Source of the DNA: Pseudomonas sp. Irchel 3E20
Lineage (GTDB): Bacteria > Pseudomonadota > Gammaproteobacteria > Pseudomonadales > Pseudomonadaceae
Direction of reading: 5' to 3'
Assembly: GCF_900187645.1 (NCBI RefSeq)
Contig: NZ_FYEE01000001.1
Location: forward strand, 434,001 to 498,000
Length of the DNA: 64,000 bases
Shown here: positions 19,244 through 35,315 of the stretch, one piece after another
How positions within the stretch are numbered: position 1 is the first letter of the stretch
How the letters are laid out: every line of letters starts with the position of its first letter
Position numbers and translations under genes: made by a program
Notes under the pieces: model-generated
What the model was told of the DNA's origin: nothing
Databases searched by the model: none
Seen by the model: only the letters and a program-made list of their open reading frames with translations

Positions 19244-22200
19244 ATGCCGGCTTCATTCGTTCACCTGCGCCTGCACACTGAATACTCCCTGGTCGATGGT
19301 CTGGTGCGGATCAAACCGCTGGTTAAGACCCTCGTCGGTATGAACATGCCGGCCGTGGCGGTCACCGACCAGAACAACATGTGTTCCCTGGTCAAATTCT
19401 ACAAAGCCGCCATGGGGGCGGGCATCAAGCCGATCTGCGGCGCTGACCTGTGGCTGTCGAACAAAGACCCGGACAATGCCCTGAGCCGCATCAGCCTGCT
19501 GGCGATGAACGCGGTTGGCTATCGCAACCTCACCGAACTGATTTCCCGTGGCTTCATTGATGGCCAGCGCAATGGCTCGATCATCATCGAGCGCGAATGG
19601 GTCGCCGAGGCCAGTGAAGGCCTGATTATGTTGTCAGCGGCCAAGGAGGGTGAGATCGGCCTGGCCCTGTTGGGCGGCAACCCGGACGAGGCCGAGGTCC
19701 TGGCACGGGACTGGATGGCGGTGTTCCCGCAGCGCTTCTACCTGGAAGTGCAGCGCACCAACCGGCCCAACGACGAAGAGCACCTGCACGCGGCCGTAGC
19801 CCTGGCCGAGAAGCTTGGCGCGCCGCTGGTGGCAACCAACGATGTGCGCTTCATCAAGCCCGAAGACTTCGAAGCCCACGAAACCCGCGTGTGCATTGGC
19901 GAGGGCCGCGCCCTTGACGACCCGCGTCGCTCCAAGAACTACAGCGACCAGCAGTACCTCAAGAGCGCCGCGCAAATGGCCGAGCTGTTCAGCGACTTGC
20001 CTGAGGCGCTGGAAAACAGCGTGGAGATCGCCAAGCGCTGCAACATCGAAGTGAAACTGGGTAAGCACTTTCTGCCCAACTTCCCGATCCCCGATGGCAT
20101 GACCATCGACGAATACTTTCGCAAAGTGTCCTTCGATGGCCTTGAGGAGCGCCTCAGCGTCCTGCTGCCCCGGGACACCACTGAGGATTACGAGGCCAAG
20201 CGCCAGGTCTATGTCGACCGTTTGAATTTCGAGCTGGATATCATCATCCAGATGGGCTTCCCCGGTTACTTCCTGATCGTGATGGACTTCATCCAGTGGG
20301 CTAAGAGCAACGGCGTCCCGGTAGGCCCGGGGCGGGGTTCGGGTGCAGGGTCGCTGGTGGCCTATGTGCAGAAGATCACCGACCTCGACCCGCTGGAATA
20401 TGACCTGCTGTTTGAACGGTTCCTTAACCCGGAACGGGTTTCGATGCCCGACTTCGACGTCGACTTCTGCATGGACGGGCGCGACCGGGTCATTGAATAC
20501 GTGGCCGAAAAGTACGGCCGCAACGCGGTCAGTCAGATCATCACCTTCGGTTCCATGGCGGCCAAGGCTGTAATCCGCGACGTGGCGCGGGTGCAGGGCA
20601 AGTCCTATGGCCTGGCGGACAAGCTGTCGAAGATGATCCCCTTCGAAGTCGGCATGACCCTGGAAAAAGCCTACGAACAGGAAGAAATCCTGCGCGACTT
20701 CATCAAGGTCGATGAAGAGGCCGCAGAAATCTGGGCCATGGCCCGCAAGCTCGAAGGCGTGGTGCGTAACGTCGGCAAGCACGCCGGTGGCGTGGTGATC
20801 GCACCGACCAAGTTGACTGACTTTTCGCCCATTTACTGCGACGAAGAAGGCGATGGCCTGGTAACCCAGTTCGACAAGGACGACGTGGAGGCGGCCGGCC
20901 TAGTGAAGTTCGACTTCCTTGGCCTGCGGACCCTGACGATCATCGACTGGGCGCTCAAGACCATCAACCGCGACCGCGCCAAGGTCAATGAAGCGCCGTT
21001 GGACATCGCGTTCATCCCGCTGGACGACAAGCCCACCTACAGCCTGCTGCAAAAAGCCGAAACCACGGCGGTGTTCCAGCTTGAGTCGCGTGGCATGAAA
21101 GAGCTGATTAAAAAGCTCAAGCCCGACTGCCTGGAAGACTTGATCGCCCTGGTGGCGCTGTTCCGCCCCGGCCCGCTGCAATCGGGCATGGTGGACGACT
21201 TCATCAACCGTAAGCACGGGCGCGCCGAGTTGGCGTATCCCCACTGCGACTACCAGTACGAGGGCCTCAAGCCCGTATTGGCGCCGACCTACGGCATCAT
21301 CCTGTACCAGGAACAGGTGATGCAGATTGCCCAGGTCATGGCCGGCTACACCCTTGGTGGCGCGGACATGCTGCGCCGGGCCATGGGTAAGAAGAAACCC
21401 GAAGAGATGGCCAAGCAACGCGGTGGCTTCATCGAAGGTTGCGCAACCAACAATATTGACGCGGACCTGGCGGGGAACATCTTCGATCTGGTGGAGAAAT
21501 TCGCCGGTTACGGCTTCAACAAGTCCCACTCCGCCGCCTATGGCCTGGTGTCGTACCAGACCGCTTGGCTCAAGGCGCACTACCCGGCGCCGTTCATGGC
21601 GGCGGTGTTGTCGGCGGATATGCACAACACCGACAAGGTTGTCACCTTGATCGAAGAAGTTCGCACCATGAAGCTGCGTCTCGACGCACCGGATGTGAAC
21701 GCCTCGGAATTCAAATTCACCGTTAATGACGAAGGCCGGATCATCTACGGGCTCGGTGCCATCAAGGGTGTCGGCGAAGGCCCGGTGGAGGCCATCACCG
21801 AAGCGCGCCAGGACGGGCCGTTCAAGGACTTGTTCGATTTCTGCGCCCGGGTCGACCTCAAGCGCATCAACAAACGCACCCTGGACGGCTTGATCCGCAG
21901 CGGCGCCCTAGACCGCCTCGGCCCGCACTTCTTCGATGAAACCAAGGCCTACCAGGCCAATATCGACCGTAACCGGGCTGTGCTGCTGGCGGCCATGGAA
22001 GAAGCCATCAAGGCTGCCGAACAGACCGCGCGCACCCATGACAGCGGCCATGCCGACCTGTTCGGCGGCTTGTTCGTCGAGGCGGACGCGGATGTCTACG
22101 CCAACCACCGCAAGGCCAAGGAACTGACCCTCAAGGAACGCCTCAAAGGTGAGAAAGACACCCTGGGCCTGTACCTGACCGGCCACCCGATCGACGAATA

Positions 22201-22765
22201 CGAAGGGGAAATCCGCCGCTTCGCCCGTCAGCGCATCATCGACCTGAAACCGGCGCGCGACACCCAAACGGTCGCCGGGATGATTATTGCCTTGCGAGTA
22301 ATGAAGAACAAAAAGGGCGACAAGATGGGCTTCATCACCCTCGATGACCGCTCCGGGCGCATCGAAGCGTCGCTGTTTGCCGAGGCATTCCATTCGGCGC
22401 AATCGTTGTTGCAGACCGACGCGATGGTGGTGGTCGAAGGCGAGGTCAGCAACGACGACTTCTCCGGTGGCTTGCGCCTGCGGGTCAAGCGCGTGATGAG
22501 CATGGAAGACGCACGCACGAACCTGGCCGAGAGCCTGCGCCTGAAGGTGCAGGCCGACGCCCTCAAGGGCGACCAATTGCGGGTGCTGGGCGACTTGCTC
22601 AAGCGCCATCGCGGTGCCTGCCCGATCACCCTGGAATACAGCGGCCCCGATGCCAAGGCGCTGCTACAGTTCGGCGAAACCTGGCGAATCGACCCGGCGG
22701 ACAGCTTGATTCAAGCCTTGCGTGACCAGTTCGGGCGAGACAACGTCTTCCTCCAATACCGTTGA
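19244..22765 (+). CDS. dnaE: DNA polymerase III alpha subunit
   Basis: Replicative polymerase catalytic subunit. The 1173 residues start [15 protein letters not shown], the conserved entry to the PHP domain; the longer in-frame reading from 19178 is unsupported. Seen are [14 protein letters not shown] and the catalytic PDFDVDF near residues 400-406. [20 protein letters not shown] and the [10 protein letters not shown] fingers region follow. The OB-fold near the C-terminus has [14 protein letters not shown]. No intein or frameshift is seen. Confidence 0.98.
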   Translation: MPASFVHLRLHTEYSLVDGLVRIKPLVKTLVGMNMPAVAVTDQNNMCSLVKFYKAAMGAGIKPICGADLWLSNKDPDNALSRISLLAMNAVGYRNLTELISRGFIDGQRNGSIIIEREWVAEASEGLIMLSAAKEGEIGLALLGGNPDEAEVLARDWMAVFPQRFYLEVQRTNRPNDEEHLHAAVALAEKLGAPLVATNDVRFIKPEDFEAHETRVCIGEGRALDDPRRSKNYSDQQYLKSAAQMAELFSDLPEALENSVEIAKRCNIEVKLGKHFLPNFPIPDGMTIDEYFRKVSFDGLEERLSVLLPRDTTEDYEAKRQVYVDRLNFELDIIIQMGFPGYFLIVMDFIQWAKSNGVPVGPGRGSGAGSLVAYVQKITDLDPLEYDLLFERFLNPERVSMPDFDVDFCMDGRDRVIEYVAEKYGRNAVSQIITFGSMAAKAVIRDVARVQGKSYGLADKLSKMIPFEVGMTLEKAYEQEEILRDFIKVDEEAAEIWAMARKLEGVVRNVGKHAGGVVIAPTKLTDFSPIYCDEEGDGLVTQFDKDDVEAAGLVKFDFLGLRTLTIIDWALKTINRDRAKVNEAPLDIAFIPLDDKPTYSLLQKAETTAVFQLESRGMKELIKKLKPDCLEDLIALVALFRPGPLQSGMVDDFINRKHGRAELAYPHCDYQYEGLKPVLAPTYGIILYQEQVMQIAQVMAGYTLGGADMLRRAMGKKKPEEMAKQRGGFIEGCATNNIDADLAGNIFDLVEKFAGYGFNKSHSAAYGLVSYQTAWLKAHYPAPFMAAVLSADMHNTDKVVTLIEEVRTMKLRLDAPDVNASEFKFTVNDEGRIIYGLGAIKGVGEGPVEAITEARQDGPFKDLFDFCARVDLKRINKRTLDGLIRSGALDRLGPHFFDETKAYQANIDRNRAVLLAAMEEAIKAAEQTARTHDSGHADLFGGLFVEADADVYANHRKAKELTLKERLKGEKDTLGLYLTGHPIDEYEGEIRRFARQRIIDLKPARDTQTVAGMIIALRVMKNKKGDKMGFITLDDRSGRIEASLFAEAFHSAQSLLQTDAMVVVEGEVSNDDFSGGLRLRVKRVMSMEDARTNLAESLRLKVQADALKGDQLRVLGDLLKRHRGACPITLEYSGPDAKALLQFGETWRIDPADSLIQALRDQFGRDNVFLQYR

Positions 22766-22905
22766 TGGCCTGGTGCCCCGCGTGGGCGCCGGTCCTGACC
22801 TGAATTTTTAATCTCGACCTGAACGCGCCTCTCCCTTAAGGTAGGGCGCGAATAGACAACCGGCCGGCCCAAGCTCTCTTGGACGTCGACCCAAGACGGA
22901 CGCCT

Positions 22906-23853
22906 ATGAACCCGAATTTTCTAGATTTCGAACAGCCAATCGCCGACCTGCAAGCCAAGATCGAAGAGTTGCGCTTGGTCGGTAACGACAATTCGCTGAA
23001 TATCGGCGATGAGATCTCCCGCCTGCAGGCCAAGAGCAGCACCCTGACCGAAGACATCTTCGGCAAGCTGACCAGTTGGCAGATCGCGCGCCTGGCGCGT
23101 CACCCGCGGCGCCCGTACACCCTGGACTACATCGAGCACATTTTCACCGAGTTCGACGAACTGCACGGTGACCGTCATTTCTCCGACGATGCGGCCATTG
23201 TCGGCGGCGTTGCCCGACTCGAAGACCAACCGGTGATGATTATCGGCCACCAGAAAGGGCGTGAAGTCCGGGAAAAGGTACGCCGTAACTTCGGCATGCC
23301 GCGCCCCGAAGGCTACCGCAAGGCCTGCCGCCTGATGGAAATGGCCGAGCGTTTCAAAATGCCGATCCTGACCTTCATCGACACCCCGGGCGCGTACCCG
23401 GGCATCGACGCCGAAGAGCGCAACCAGAGCGAAGCGATTGCCTGGAACCTGCGCGTCATGGCGCGCCTGAAAACCCCGATCATCGCCACCGTGATCGGTG
23501 AAGGTGGCTCCGGCGGCGCTCTGGCGATTGGCGTGTGTGACCAACTGAATATGCTGCAGTACTCCACCTACGCGGTGATCTCACCGGAAGGCTGTGCGTC
23601 GATCCTGTGGAAAACCGCCGAAAAAGCTCCGGACGCCGCCGAAGCCATGGGCATCACCGCCGAGCGCCTGAAGGGTCTGGGCATTGTCGATAAGGTGATT
23701 GGCGAGCCTTTGGGCGGCGCCCACCGTGACCCGGCTACCGCCGCTGCATCGATTCGCGCCGAGCTGAGTTCGCAGTTAGCGATGCTGAAAAAGTTCGATA
23801 ACGATGCATTGTTGGCCCGTCGCTATGAGCGTTTGATGAGCTACGGTCTCTGA
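22906..23853 (+). CDS. accA: Acetyl-CoA carboxylase carboxyltransferase subunit alpha
   Basis: With AccD transfers the carboxyl group from biotin to acetyl-CoA, the first committed step of fatty-acid synthesis. The 315 residues start [15 protein letters not shown]. Crotonase-fold motifs include [39 protein letters not shown] and [15 protein letters not shown]-rich imperfect inverted repeat lies upstream (about 22823-22849). A REP pair separates it from tilS. Confidence 0.97.
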   Translation: MNPNFLDFEQPIADLQAKIEELRLVGNDNSLNIGDEISRLQAKSSTLTEDIFGKLTSWQIARLARHPRRPYTLDYIEHIFTEFDELHGDRHFSDDAAIVGGVARLEDQPVMIIGHQKGREVREKVRRNFGMPRPEGYRKACRLMEMAERFKMPILTFIDTPGAYPGIDAEERNQSEAIAWNLRVMARLKTPIIATVIGEGGSGGALAIGVCDQLNMLQYSTYAVISPEGCASILWKTAEKAPDAAEAMGITAERLKGLGIVDKVIGEPLGGAHRDPATAAASIRAELSSQLAMLKKFDNDALLARRYERLMSYGL

Positions 23854-23872
23854 CCTGACCCAGCGACACCCC

Positions 23873-23956
23873 TGTGGGAGCGGGCTTTCCCGCGAAGGCG
23901 TCGGCACAACCAACATTAATGTTGGAGGCCATGGACTCTTCGCGGGCAAGCGGAGC
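23873..23956. repeat. REP pair (REPIN-like) between accA and tilS
   Basis: TGTGGGAGCGGGCTTTCCCG, continuing CGAAGGCG (23873-23900), is a Pseudomonas REP sequence. CTTCGCGGGCAAGC (23938-23951) is a second, degenerate copy in inverse orientation. Between them lies the perfect 16-bp palindrome CCAACATTAATGTTGG (23910-23925). Such paired REPs are mobilised in trans by RAYT transposases; none is in this window. Confidence 0.7.
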
Positions 23957-24001
23957 GCCGTCCGGCCCGTTCCGACATTGGATTTGGGCGAAGTGATCGA
24001 A

Positions 24002-25312
24002 ATGAATCAGTCAGCCATGGATCTACCCGCCAAACTGCTGCTGAACCTGGCCCCTTGGCGCACGGCCCCGATCTGGCACGTCGCCTTCTCCGGGGGGCTC
24101 GATTCCACCGTCCTGCTGCACCTTCTTGCCCAATTGGCGCACACCCATTCCCTGCCCAGGCTGACGGCCATCCATGTGCATCATGGCCTGCAATCGGTGG
24201 CGGATGCGTGGCCGCCACATTGCCAGGCTGTTTGCGACGCCCTTGGCGTGCCATTGCGGGTGATCCACGTGCAGGTGAAGGCCGGGGCGAGCCTTGAGCG
24301 AGCGGCTCGTGAGGCCCGCTATGCTGCCTTCGCTCAAAGCCTGGGGAGCAACGAGGTGCTGTTCACCGCCCAGCACCGTGACGATCAGGCCGAAACCTTG
24401 CTGTTTCGCCTGTTGCGCGGTGCTGGGGTCAGAGGCCTGTCGGCGATGCCGCCGCAGCGTGCGCTGGGGCAAGGGCAGTTGCTGCGCCCGCTGCTGGACG
24501 TGTCGCGGGCCGAGTTGGCGGCCTATGCCCGCGAGCATGGCTTGTGCTGGATTGACGACCCGTCCAACCAGGATCAGCAGTTTTCCCGCAACTATCTGCG
24601 ACAGGAAATCTTTCCTGCATTGCTCCAGCGCTGGCCACAAGCCGTGGCCACCATGGCCCGCAGCGCCGCCCATGTGCAGGAAGCCCAAGGCTTGCTCGAT
24701 GAATTGGCGCTGATGGATTTGCAAACGGCCCGCGCGGCCTGCGCGTTCGATTGGCTGGGGCTGCCTTCGCTGGAAATGGCGGCGTTTATCGGGCTGTCCC
24801 CGGCCCGGCAACGCAATGCCCTGAGCCATTGGCTGGCGCCCATGACCCGGTTGCCGGACAGCGATCACTGGGCGGGATGGGAGAGCCTGCGCGACGCCGC
24901 GCCAGGTCGGCATCCACGCTGGCGGCTGGCGGACGGCGAGTTGCAGCGCGCGGGCGGGCGCCTGTGGTGGCTGGCCGGTGCCTGGCTGCGCGAACCGGTT
25001 GGCGACCTGGGCTGGGCCGATCCGCGCCAAGCTTTGGCGTTGCCGGATAACGGCTGCCTCGCATTGACCGGCACGGCGCCCGACGGGCGGCTGCGGGTGC
25101 GTTATCGCCAGGGCGGCGAAGTGATGGCGGTGGTGGGGCGCGGCCATCGCGATCTCAAGCGTTTGCTCAACGAACGGGGTGTGCCAGGCTTTGCCCGTGG
25201 CCGATTGCCGCTGCTGTACAGAGGCGGCGAACTGCTGGCGGTGGGCGGCGTCCCGGGCCTGGATGGCGCTGCCGATGGCCCGTGGCAATTGCGGTGGCAG
25301 CCTCCTGCCTGA
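24002..25312 (+). CDS. tilS: tRNA(Ile)-lysidine synthase
   Basis: ATP-dependent enzyme that turns C34 of the CAU-anticodon tRNA-Ile into lysidine, so the tRNA reads AUA. The 436 residues carry the PP-loop FSGGLDST (29-36), HVHHGLQ, the QHRDDQAETLLFRLLRG motif and a C-terminal substrate-binding domain (LRVRYRQGGEVM, KRLLNERGVP). The start at 24002 is the first ATG after the REP pair; 24017 is also possible. Confidence 0.93.
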   Translation: MNQSAMDLPAKLLLNLAPWRTAPIWHVAFSGGLDSTVLLHLLAQLAHTHSLPRLTAIHVHHGLQSVADAWPPHCQAVCDALGVPLRVIHVQVKAGASLERAAREARYAAFAQSLGSNEVLFTAQHRDDQAETLLFRLLRGAGVRGLSAMPPQRALGQGQLLRPLLDVSRAELAAYAREHGLCWIDDPSNQDQQFSRNYLRQEIFPALLQRWPQAVATMARSAAHVQEAQGLLDELALMDLQTARAACAFDWLGLPSLEMAAFIGLSPARQRNALSHWLAPMTRLPDSDHWAGWESLRDAAPGRHPRWRLADGELQRAGGRLWWLAGAWLREPVGDLGWADPRQALALPDNGCLALTGTAPDGRLRVRYRQGGEVMAVVGRGHRDLKRLLNERGVPGFARGRLPLLYRGGELLAVGGVPGLDGAADGPWQLRWQPPA

Positions 25313-25321
25313 GATCAAGGT

Positions 25322-25350
25322 TTGAGCTGGAAGGGGCTTTCCGGTAGACT
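25322..25350 (+). promoter_or_regulatory. Sigma-70 promoter of pyrG
   Basis: TTGAGC (25322-25327) and TAGACT (25345-25350) are separated by exactly 17 bp. Transcription would start near 25357, leaving a leader of about 248 nt before pyrG. A run of seven T at 25497-25503 follows a GC-rich stretch, but no clean stem precedes it. Confidence 0.6.
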
Positions 25351-25583
25351 ACGCTCCCTTCTTGATACAACTTCTGTGGATTCGCCTGAATTGCAGCAGT
25401 TGCCGATTACCAAGCAGTCTTTGCTGGGCGATTCCAAAAAATGTGTAGCGAACAACGTACCGGTGGTTTCACTTCCGGTCTGTCCCAACGCGGCGGTTTT
25501 TTTGAAAGATGCACTGTAATTAATGCAGGTGATCGGGGGCTTCGGCCTTCCTTCGCTTTCCCCGGCGGCTCGGACCGCTTTAA

Positions 25584-28087
<2,504 letters not shown>

Positions 28088-28124
28088 AGCTGATTTCTCC
28101 GGTAAAGTACCGCACGTTTTTATG

Positions 28125-29529
<1,405 letters not shown>

Positions 29530-29702
29530 GCACTAAATGGTAAAAAAGACACCGGATTGTGTCGGAAAAGTCGTGCGATCGACGGTTTTGCCACTAATCT
29601 GATGTCTTATTGGTACGGGCCTGGTTCTTCCAGGCTTCGTGCTATTAGTTGATCCGAAGTTGTTGGCGTGGCTGTCTTTTTTCACTGGAAACCCGATATT
29701 CG

Positions 29703-29981
29703 ATGCGCAGTCCCAATTGGTTGTTCCTTGTCTTGCTCTTGTTGCTGGCCGGCTTGCAGTACCGCCTATGGGTGGGCAATGGCAGCCTGGCGCAAGTGGC
29801 CGACTTGACCCAGCAAATTGCTGACCAGCACGCCGAGAACGAAGGGTTGCTGGAGCGTAACCGAGTGATGGACGCGGAAGTCACCGAGTTGAAAAAAGGC
29901 ATGGAGACCGTTGAAGAACGGGCTCGCCATGAGTTGGGAATGGTCAAGGAGGGCGAAACCCTCTACCAGTTGGCCCAATGA
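29703..29981 (+). CDS. ftsB: Cell division protein FtsB
   Basis: Small bitopic division protein that forms the FtsQBL complex and helps activate FtsWI. The 92 residues have a short cytoplasmic MRSPN, a transmembrane helix (about 5-21, WLFLVLLLLLAGLQYRLW) and a periplasmic coiled coil (about 30-75). The four-base overlap with ispD (ATGA) is conserved in gammaproteobacteria. The chosen ATG gives the family length; the upstream in-frame extension is not supported. Confidence 0.93.
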   Translation: MRSPNWLFLVLLLLLAGLQYRLWVGNGSLAQVADLTQQIADQHAENEGLLERNRVMDAEVTELKKGMETVEERARHELGMVKEGETLYQLAQ

Positions 29982-30685
29982 TTCCTGTCTTGCCGGCCTT
30001 CTGGGCTGTGATTCCTGCCGCGGGCGTCGGTGCCCGTATGGCCGCGGACCGCCCCAAGCAGTATCTGGCCTTGGGCACACGCACAATTCTTGAACACAGC
30101 CTCGGCTGTTTCCTCGATCACCCGTCCCTCAAAGGCCTGGTGGTCAGCCTCGCGCTGGACGATCCCTATTGGCCGAACCTGGCATGCGCGAGCGATACGC
30201 GGATCCAGCGGGTCGAGGGCGGCGATGAACGTTCCGGCTCGGTCCTCAATGCTTTATTGCATCTGCACGCCCAGGGCGCGGGCGATGATGACTGGGTGCT
30301 CGTGCACGACGCCGCGCGGCCGAACCTGGCCCGGGATGACCTCGACCATTTGCTCAGCGAATTGGCCGACGACCCGGTGGGCGGCTTGCTGGCGGTGCCG
30401 GCCCGCGACACCCTCAAACGCGTCGATGCCCAGGGGCGGGTGCTGGGAACCGTGGATCGCAGCCAGATCTGGCAGGCCTACACCCCGCAGATGTTCCGCC
30501 TCGGCGCCTTGCACCGGGCCTTGGCCGACAGCCTGGTGGCGGATGCCGTGGTCACCGACGAAGCCTCGGCCATGGAGTGGGCGGGCCTGGCGCCACGCCT
30601 GATCGAGGGCCGTTCGGACAATATCAAGGTCACCCGCCCGGAAGACCTGGAGTGGCTGCGCCTGCGCTGGGCCACCCGTACATAA
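29978..30685 (+). CDS. ispD: 2-C-methyl-D-erythritol 4-phosphate cytidylyltransferase
   Basis: Third MEP-pathway enzyme: makes CDP-ME from MEP and CTP. The 235 residues contain the CTP-binding PAAGVGARMAADRPKQYL (13-30), VHDAARP and the C-terminal NIKVTRPEDLE. In E. coli ispD and ispF are adjacent; here ispF lies about 3.1 kb away, separated by the formaldehyde-detoxification locus. Confidence 0.96.
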   Translation: MIPVLPAFWAVIPAAGVGARMAADRPKQYLALGTRTILEHSLGCFLDHPSLKGLVVSLALDDPYWPNLACASDTRIQRVEGGDERSGSVLNALLHLHAQGAGDDDWVLVHDAARPNLARDDLDHLLSELADDPVGGLLAVPARDTLKRVDAQGRVLGTVDRSQIWQAYTPQMFRLGALHRALADSLVADAVVTDEASAMEWAGLAPRLIEGRSDNIKVTRPEDLEWLRLRWATRT

Positions 30686-30688
30686 GCT

Positions 30689-31585
30689 TCAACCGCGATA
30701 TTCCGGCCTCAGGGCCAAGCCTTCCTTCAAGAACTCCACCAGTTTGCGCACCTTGGGCGACAAGTGCCGTTGCTGCGGGTAGAGCGCCCAAACGGCGGTG
30801 TTGGGCGGCTGATGGGCGTCGAGCAGGGCAACCAAGCGGCCGCTGTGCAAGTGCTCCAGCACGTAGTAATCCGGCAATTGGCAGAGCCCGACGCCTTGCA
30901 GCGCCGCATCCAGCACCGCTTGCCCACTGTTGCATCGCCAGTTTCCCTGGACCCGTTGGGAAAATTCCCGGCCATCCTGCTGTAAAAGCCACAGGTCGGA
31001 GCTACCGATCAGACAGTTGTGGCGGCTCAATTCCGACAGGCTATGGGGCCGGCCGTAACGCTCCAAGTAGGAAGGCGAGGCGCACAGGTACATGCGCCGG
31101 GGCGCCAAGCGCGTAGCCACCAGCCGCGAGTCTTGCAAGCGGCCCAGGCGAATCGCCAGGTCCAGGCCTTCATGCACCAGGTCCAGGGGGCGGTTGCTCA
31201 ACTCGATATCCACCCGCAACTGCGGGTAGAGGCCCATGAAGGTGGTCACCAGCGGCACGATAAAACGCTCGCCGTAAGCTACCGCGCAGGTCATGCGCAA
31301 CATGCCCTTGGGTTCACTGGTCAGGTCGCCCACGGCGCGCAAGGCTTCTTCGCGACCGTCCTGCAGGCGTTGGCAGTGCTGCAGGAACGTCTGGCCGGCC
31401 TCGGTCAGGGTCACGCGACGGGTGCTGCGGTAGAGGAGTTTTGTCTGAAGGCGCTCCTCAAGGCGTGCGACTTGTCGGCTGATATGGGAGGACGAAACCC
31501 CAAGACGCTCGGCGGCTGCGGTGAACTGGCTGCATTCGGCCACGGCGACGAATTCGTCTATGCCTTCCCAGCGGTTCTCGGTCAT
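30689..31585 (-). CDS. LysR-family regulator next to adhC-fghA (GfnR-like)
   Basis: The 298 residues have an N-terminal winged helix-turn-helix (about 8-67: FVAVAECSQFTAAAERLGVS, SHISRQVARLEERL) and a C-terminal periplasmic-binding-like effector domain (about 95-295). It is divergent from adhC with 115 bases between, the usual geometry for a LysR regulator and its target. The position corresponds to PA3630 of P. aeruginosa, reported as a regulator of glutathione-dependent formaldehyde detoxification; that equivalence is from memory and gene order. It is convergent with ispD, with 3 bases between. Confidence 0.88.
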   Translation of the reverse strand: MTENRWEGIDEFVAVAECSQFTAAAERLGVSSSHISRQVARLEERLQTKLLYRSTRRVTLTEAGQTFLQHCQRLQDGREEALRAVGDLTSEPKGMLRMTCAVAYGERFIVPLVTTFMGLYPQLRVDIELSNRPLDLVHEGLDLAIRLGRLQDSRLVATRLAPRRMYLCASPSYLERYGRPHSLSELSRHNCLIGSSDLWLLQQDGREFSQRVQGNWRCNSGQAVLDAALQGVGLCQLPDYYVLEHLHSGRLVALLDAHQPPNTAVWALYPQQRHLSPKVRKLVEFLKEGLALRPEYRG

Positions 31586-31614
31586 GGCGGCTTCCTTGAT
31601 TATCCCTGTGTAGC

Positions 31615-32813
<1,199 letters not shown>

Positions 32814-32829
32814 CCAATAGTGGCGAGCG

Positions 32830-32886
32830 GCAAGCAGTGATCTGCAAGAGGGTGCGCCTTCTTGCAGCCTGTGGTTTGACGCTTGC
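32830..32886 (+). other. Nested hairpin between adhC and fghA
   Basis: CTGCAAGA (32842-32849) pairs with TCTTGCAG (32860-32867), inside an outer GCAAGC...GCTTGC pair. There is no U-tract, so it is more likely an mRNA-processing or stability element than a terminator. Confidence 0.4.
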
Positions 32887-32901
32887 GGCTGGGAGCCTTC
32901 A

Positions 32902-33747
32902 ATGCCCCTGGAAAACATTTCTTGCCAGAAAAGCTTCGGCGGCTGGCACAAGCGTTACCGGCACCGCTCCGAGGTGTTGGGCTGCGACATGGTGTTTGCC
33001 GTGTATCTGCCGCCGCAGGCCGAGTCGGGCGCCAAGTTGCCGGTGCTGTATTGGCTGTCGGGCCTGACCTGCACCGATGAGAACTTCATGCACAAGGCCG
33101 GCGCCCAGCGCATGGCGGCGCAGTTGGGGTTGATAATCGTCGCCCCGGACACCAGCCCCCGTGGCACCGATGTGCCGGGCGACCCGGATGGCGCGTGGGA
33201 TTTTGGCTTGGGGGCCGGGTTCTACCTCAATGCCACGCAAGCGCCGTGGGCAAAAAACTATCGGATGCATGACTATGTTGTGCAGGAATTGCCGGCGTTG
33301 GTCGAAGCGCATTTCCCGGCCTCGGAGAAGCGCGGTATCAGCGGTCACTCCATGGGCGGTCACGGGGCGCTGGTGTGTGCATTGCGCAATCCGGGGCGTT
33401 ACCAATCGGTGTCAGCCTTTTCGCCAATCAACAACCCCATCGACTGCCCTTGGGGTCAGAAAGCGTTTTCCCGTTACCTGGGCGAGGACCGCTCGCGCTG
33501 GCGCGAATGGGATGCCTGCGCGCTGATTGCCCAAGCCCGGGAGAAGCTGCCGTTGTTGGTGGACCAGGGTGACCGCGATGACTTCCTTGAAACCCAACTC
33601 AAACCCCTGGCCCTGCAACAGGCCGCCAGGCTGGCGGGCCATCCGCTGACCCTGCGCCTGCAACCGGGCTACGATCACAGCTACTTTTTCATCGCCAGTT
33701 TCATCGACGAGCACTTGGCCCATCACGCGCGTGCGCTAGGCGCCTAA
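32902..33747 (+). CDS. fghA: S-formylglutathione hydrolase
   Basis: Serine hydrolase that splits S-formylglutathione to formate and glutathione. The 281 residues belong to the esterase D family. The nucleophile elbow GHSMGG places S150; the acid is near residue 227 (DQGDRDDF) and the histidine near 261 (GYDHSYFFI). [11 protein letters not shown] forms the oxyanion region. It works directly after AdhC. Confidence 0.96.
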   Translation: MPLENISCQKSFGGWHKRYRHRSEVLGCDMVFAVYLPPQAESGAKLPVLYWLSGLTCTDENFMHKAGAQRMAAQLGLIIVAPDTSPRGTDVPGDPDGAWDFGLGAGFYLNATQAPWAKNYRMHDYVVQELPALVEAHFPASEKRGISGHSMGGHGALVCALRNPGRYQSVSAFSPINNPIDCPWGQKAFSRYLGEDRSRWREWDACALIAQAREKLPLLVDQGDRDDFLETQLKPLALQQAARLAGHPLTLRLQPGYDHSYFFIASFIDEHLAHHARALGA

Positions 33748-33763
33748 TGTGCGCCAAAGCAGG

Positions 33764-33799
33764 TAGAATCACGCCCTGACTCAATCGGGGCGTTTTTTT
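33764..33799 (+). promoter_or_regulatory. -10-like element and hairpin abutting the ispF start codon
   Basis: ACGCCCTGA (33771-33779) pairs with TCGGGGCGT (33785-33793) around CTCAA, then a run of T reaches 33799; the ispF ATG begins at 33800. TAGAAT at 33764-33769 could be a -10. The element looks like the fghA terminator, and its G-rich arm is also the only ribosome-binding-site-like sequence for ispF. Confidence 0.6.
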
Positions 33800-34273
33800 A
33801 TGCGTATTGGCCACGGCTACGATGTACACCGTTTCGCACAAGGCGATTTCATCACCCTGGGCGGTGTGCAAATTGCCCACCATTGCGGGCTGCTGGCCCA
33901 TTCCGACGGCGACGTGCTGCTGCATGCCTTGAGCGATGCCCTGCTCGGCGCGGCGGCGCTGGGGGACATCGGCAAACACTTCCCGGACACCGACCCGCAA
34001 TTCAAGGGCGCCGACAGCCGCGTGCTGCTGCGCCACGTTGTCGCATTGATCCATGCCAAAGGCTGGAAAGTCGCCAACGTCGATAACACCATCATTGCCC
34101 AGGCGCCGAAAATGGCCCCCCACATCGAAGCGATGCGTGCGTTGATTGCCGCGGATCTTCAGGTCGAGTTGGATCAAGTGAACGTAAAAGCCACCACCAC
34201 TGAAAAGCTCGGCTTTGTCGGCCGTGAAGAAGGCATCGCGGTGCACGCCGTCGCCTTGTTGCAACGCTCATGA
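33800..34273 (+). CDS. ispF: 2-C-methyl-D-erythritol 2,4-cyclodiphosphate synthase
   Basis: Fifth MEP-pathway enzyme: cyclises CDP-ME 2-phosphate, releasing CMP. The 157 residues start [11 protein letters not shown] with zinc ligands D8 and H10 and a third histidine near residue 42 ([19 protein letters not shown]). [21 protein letters not shown] and EGIAVHAV complete the family pattern. The stop overlaps truD by four bases. Confidence 0.97.
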   Translation: MRIGHGYDVHRFAQGDFITLGGVQIAHHCGLLAHSDGDVLLHALSDALLGAAALGDIGKHFPDTDPQFKGADSRVLLRHVVALIHAKGWKVANVDNTIIAQAPKMAPHIEAMRALIAADLQVELDQVNVKATTTEKLGFVGREEGIAVHAVALLQRS

Positions 34274-35315
34274 ACGACCTGCAATTGCTGGGCCCACGTG
34301 CCTACGGCGAATCCCTTGGCAGTGCCGTACTCAAAGCCAGCGCGGAAGATTTCCAGGTCGATGAAGTGCTCGATATCCCCTTGAGCGGCGATGGCGAACA
34401 CCTGTGGTTGTGGGTCGAAAAACGCGGCCTCAACACCGAAGAAGCGGCGCGGCGCATCGCCAAGGCTGCCGGCGTGCCGTTGCGTACGGTGAGCTATGCG
34501 GGCCTCAAGGATCGCCAGGCGTTGACGCGCCAATGGTTCAGCTTGCAACTGCCGGGCAAGGCCGACCCGGATCTGTCGGCAGCGCAGAACGACACGTTGA
34601 CCATCCTCAAAAGCATGCGGCACAAACGCAAACTGCAACGCGGTGCCCATTCGGCCAACGGCTTTACTTTGCGCCTCACCCAACTGAGCGGCGACCACGC
34701 GGCCATCGACGAGCGCTTGCGCTTGATCGCCCGTCAGGGCATTCCCAACTATTTTGGTACGCAACGTTTCGGCCACAACGGCGGCAATGTGGTTGACGCC
34801 CGTGGCTGGGCTGTGCGTAAGGCACTGCCGGAGCAACGCAATGTGCGCTCGCGGCTGCTGTCCACGGCCCGCAGTTTTTTGTTCAACCAAGTACTGGCGG
34901 CGCGGGTTGCCGACGGCAGTTGGCAGCGCGCCCAGGTGGGCGACCTCCTGGCCTTCACCGACAGCCGCAGCTTCTTCCCGGCCGGGGAGGCCGAGTGCAG
35001 TGATCCGCGCTTGGCCATTCTCGACCTGCACCCCACCGGGCCGCAGTGGGGCGAAGGCGAGTCGCCGGCCGGCGGCGCGACCCATGCCTTGGAGCAAGGT
35101 GTCGCGGGCAGTGAGCCGGACCTGCGCGATTGGCTGGTGGCCGCGGGCATGAAACATGAGCGTCGAATCCTGCGGCTGCCCATTGGCGGTTTGACGTGGC
35201 ATTATCCCGAGCCTGACATTCTGCAACTGGAATTCGTCCTGCCGGCCGGATGCTTTGCCACTGTACTGGTGCGCGAGCTTGTCGATCTGGTGCCGGTGGG
35301 GCAGACGGACAGCCC

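Noticed and set aside
25322..25519. A 65-codon plus-strand frame in the pyrG leader
   Set aside because: Its TTG start coincides with the -35 of the promoter, so the transcript would not contain it, and there is no ribosome-binding site at internal starts.
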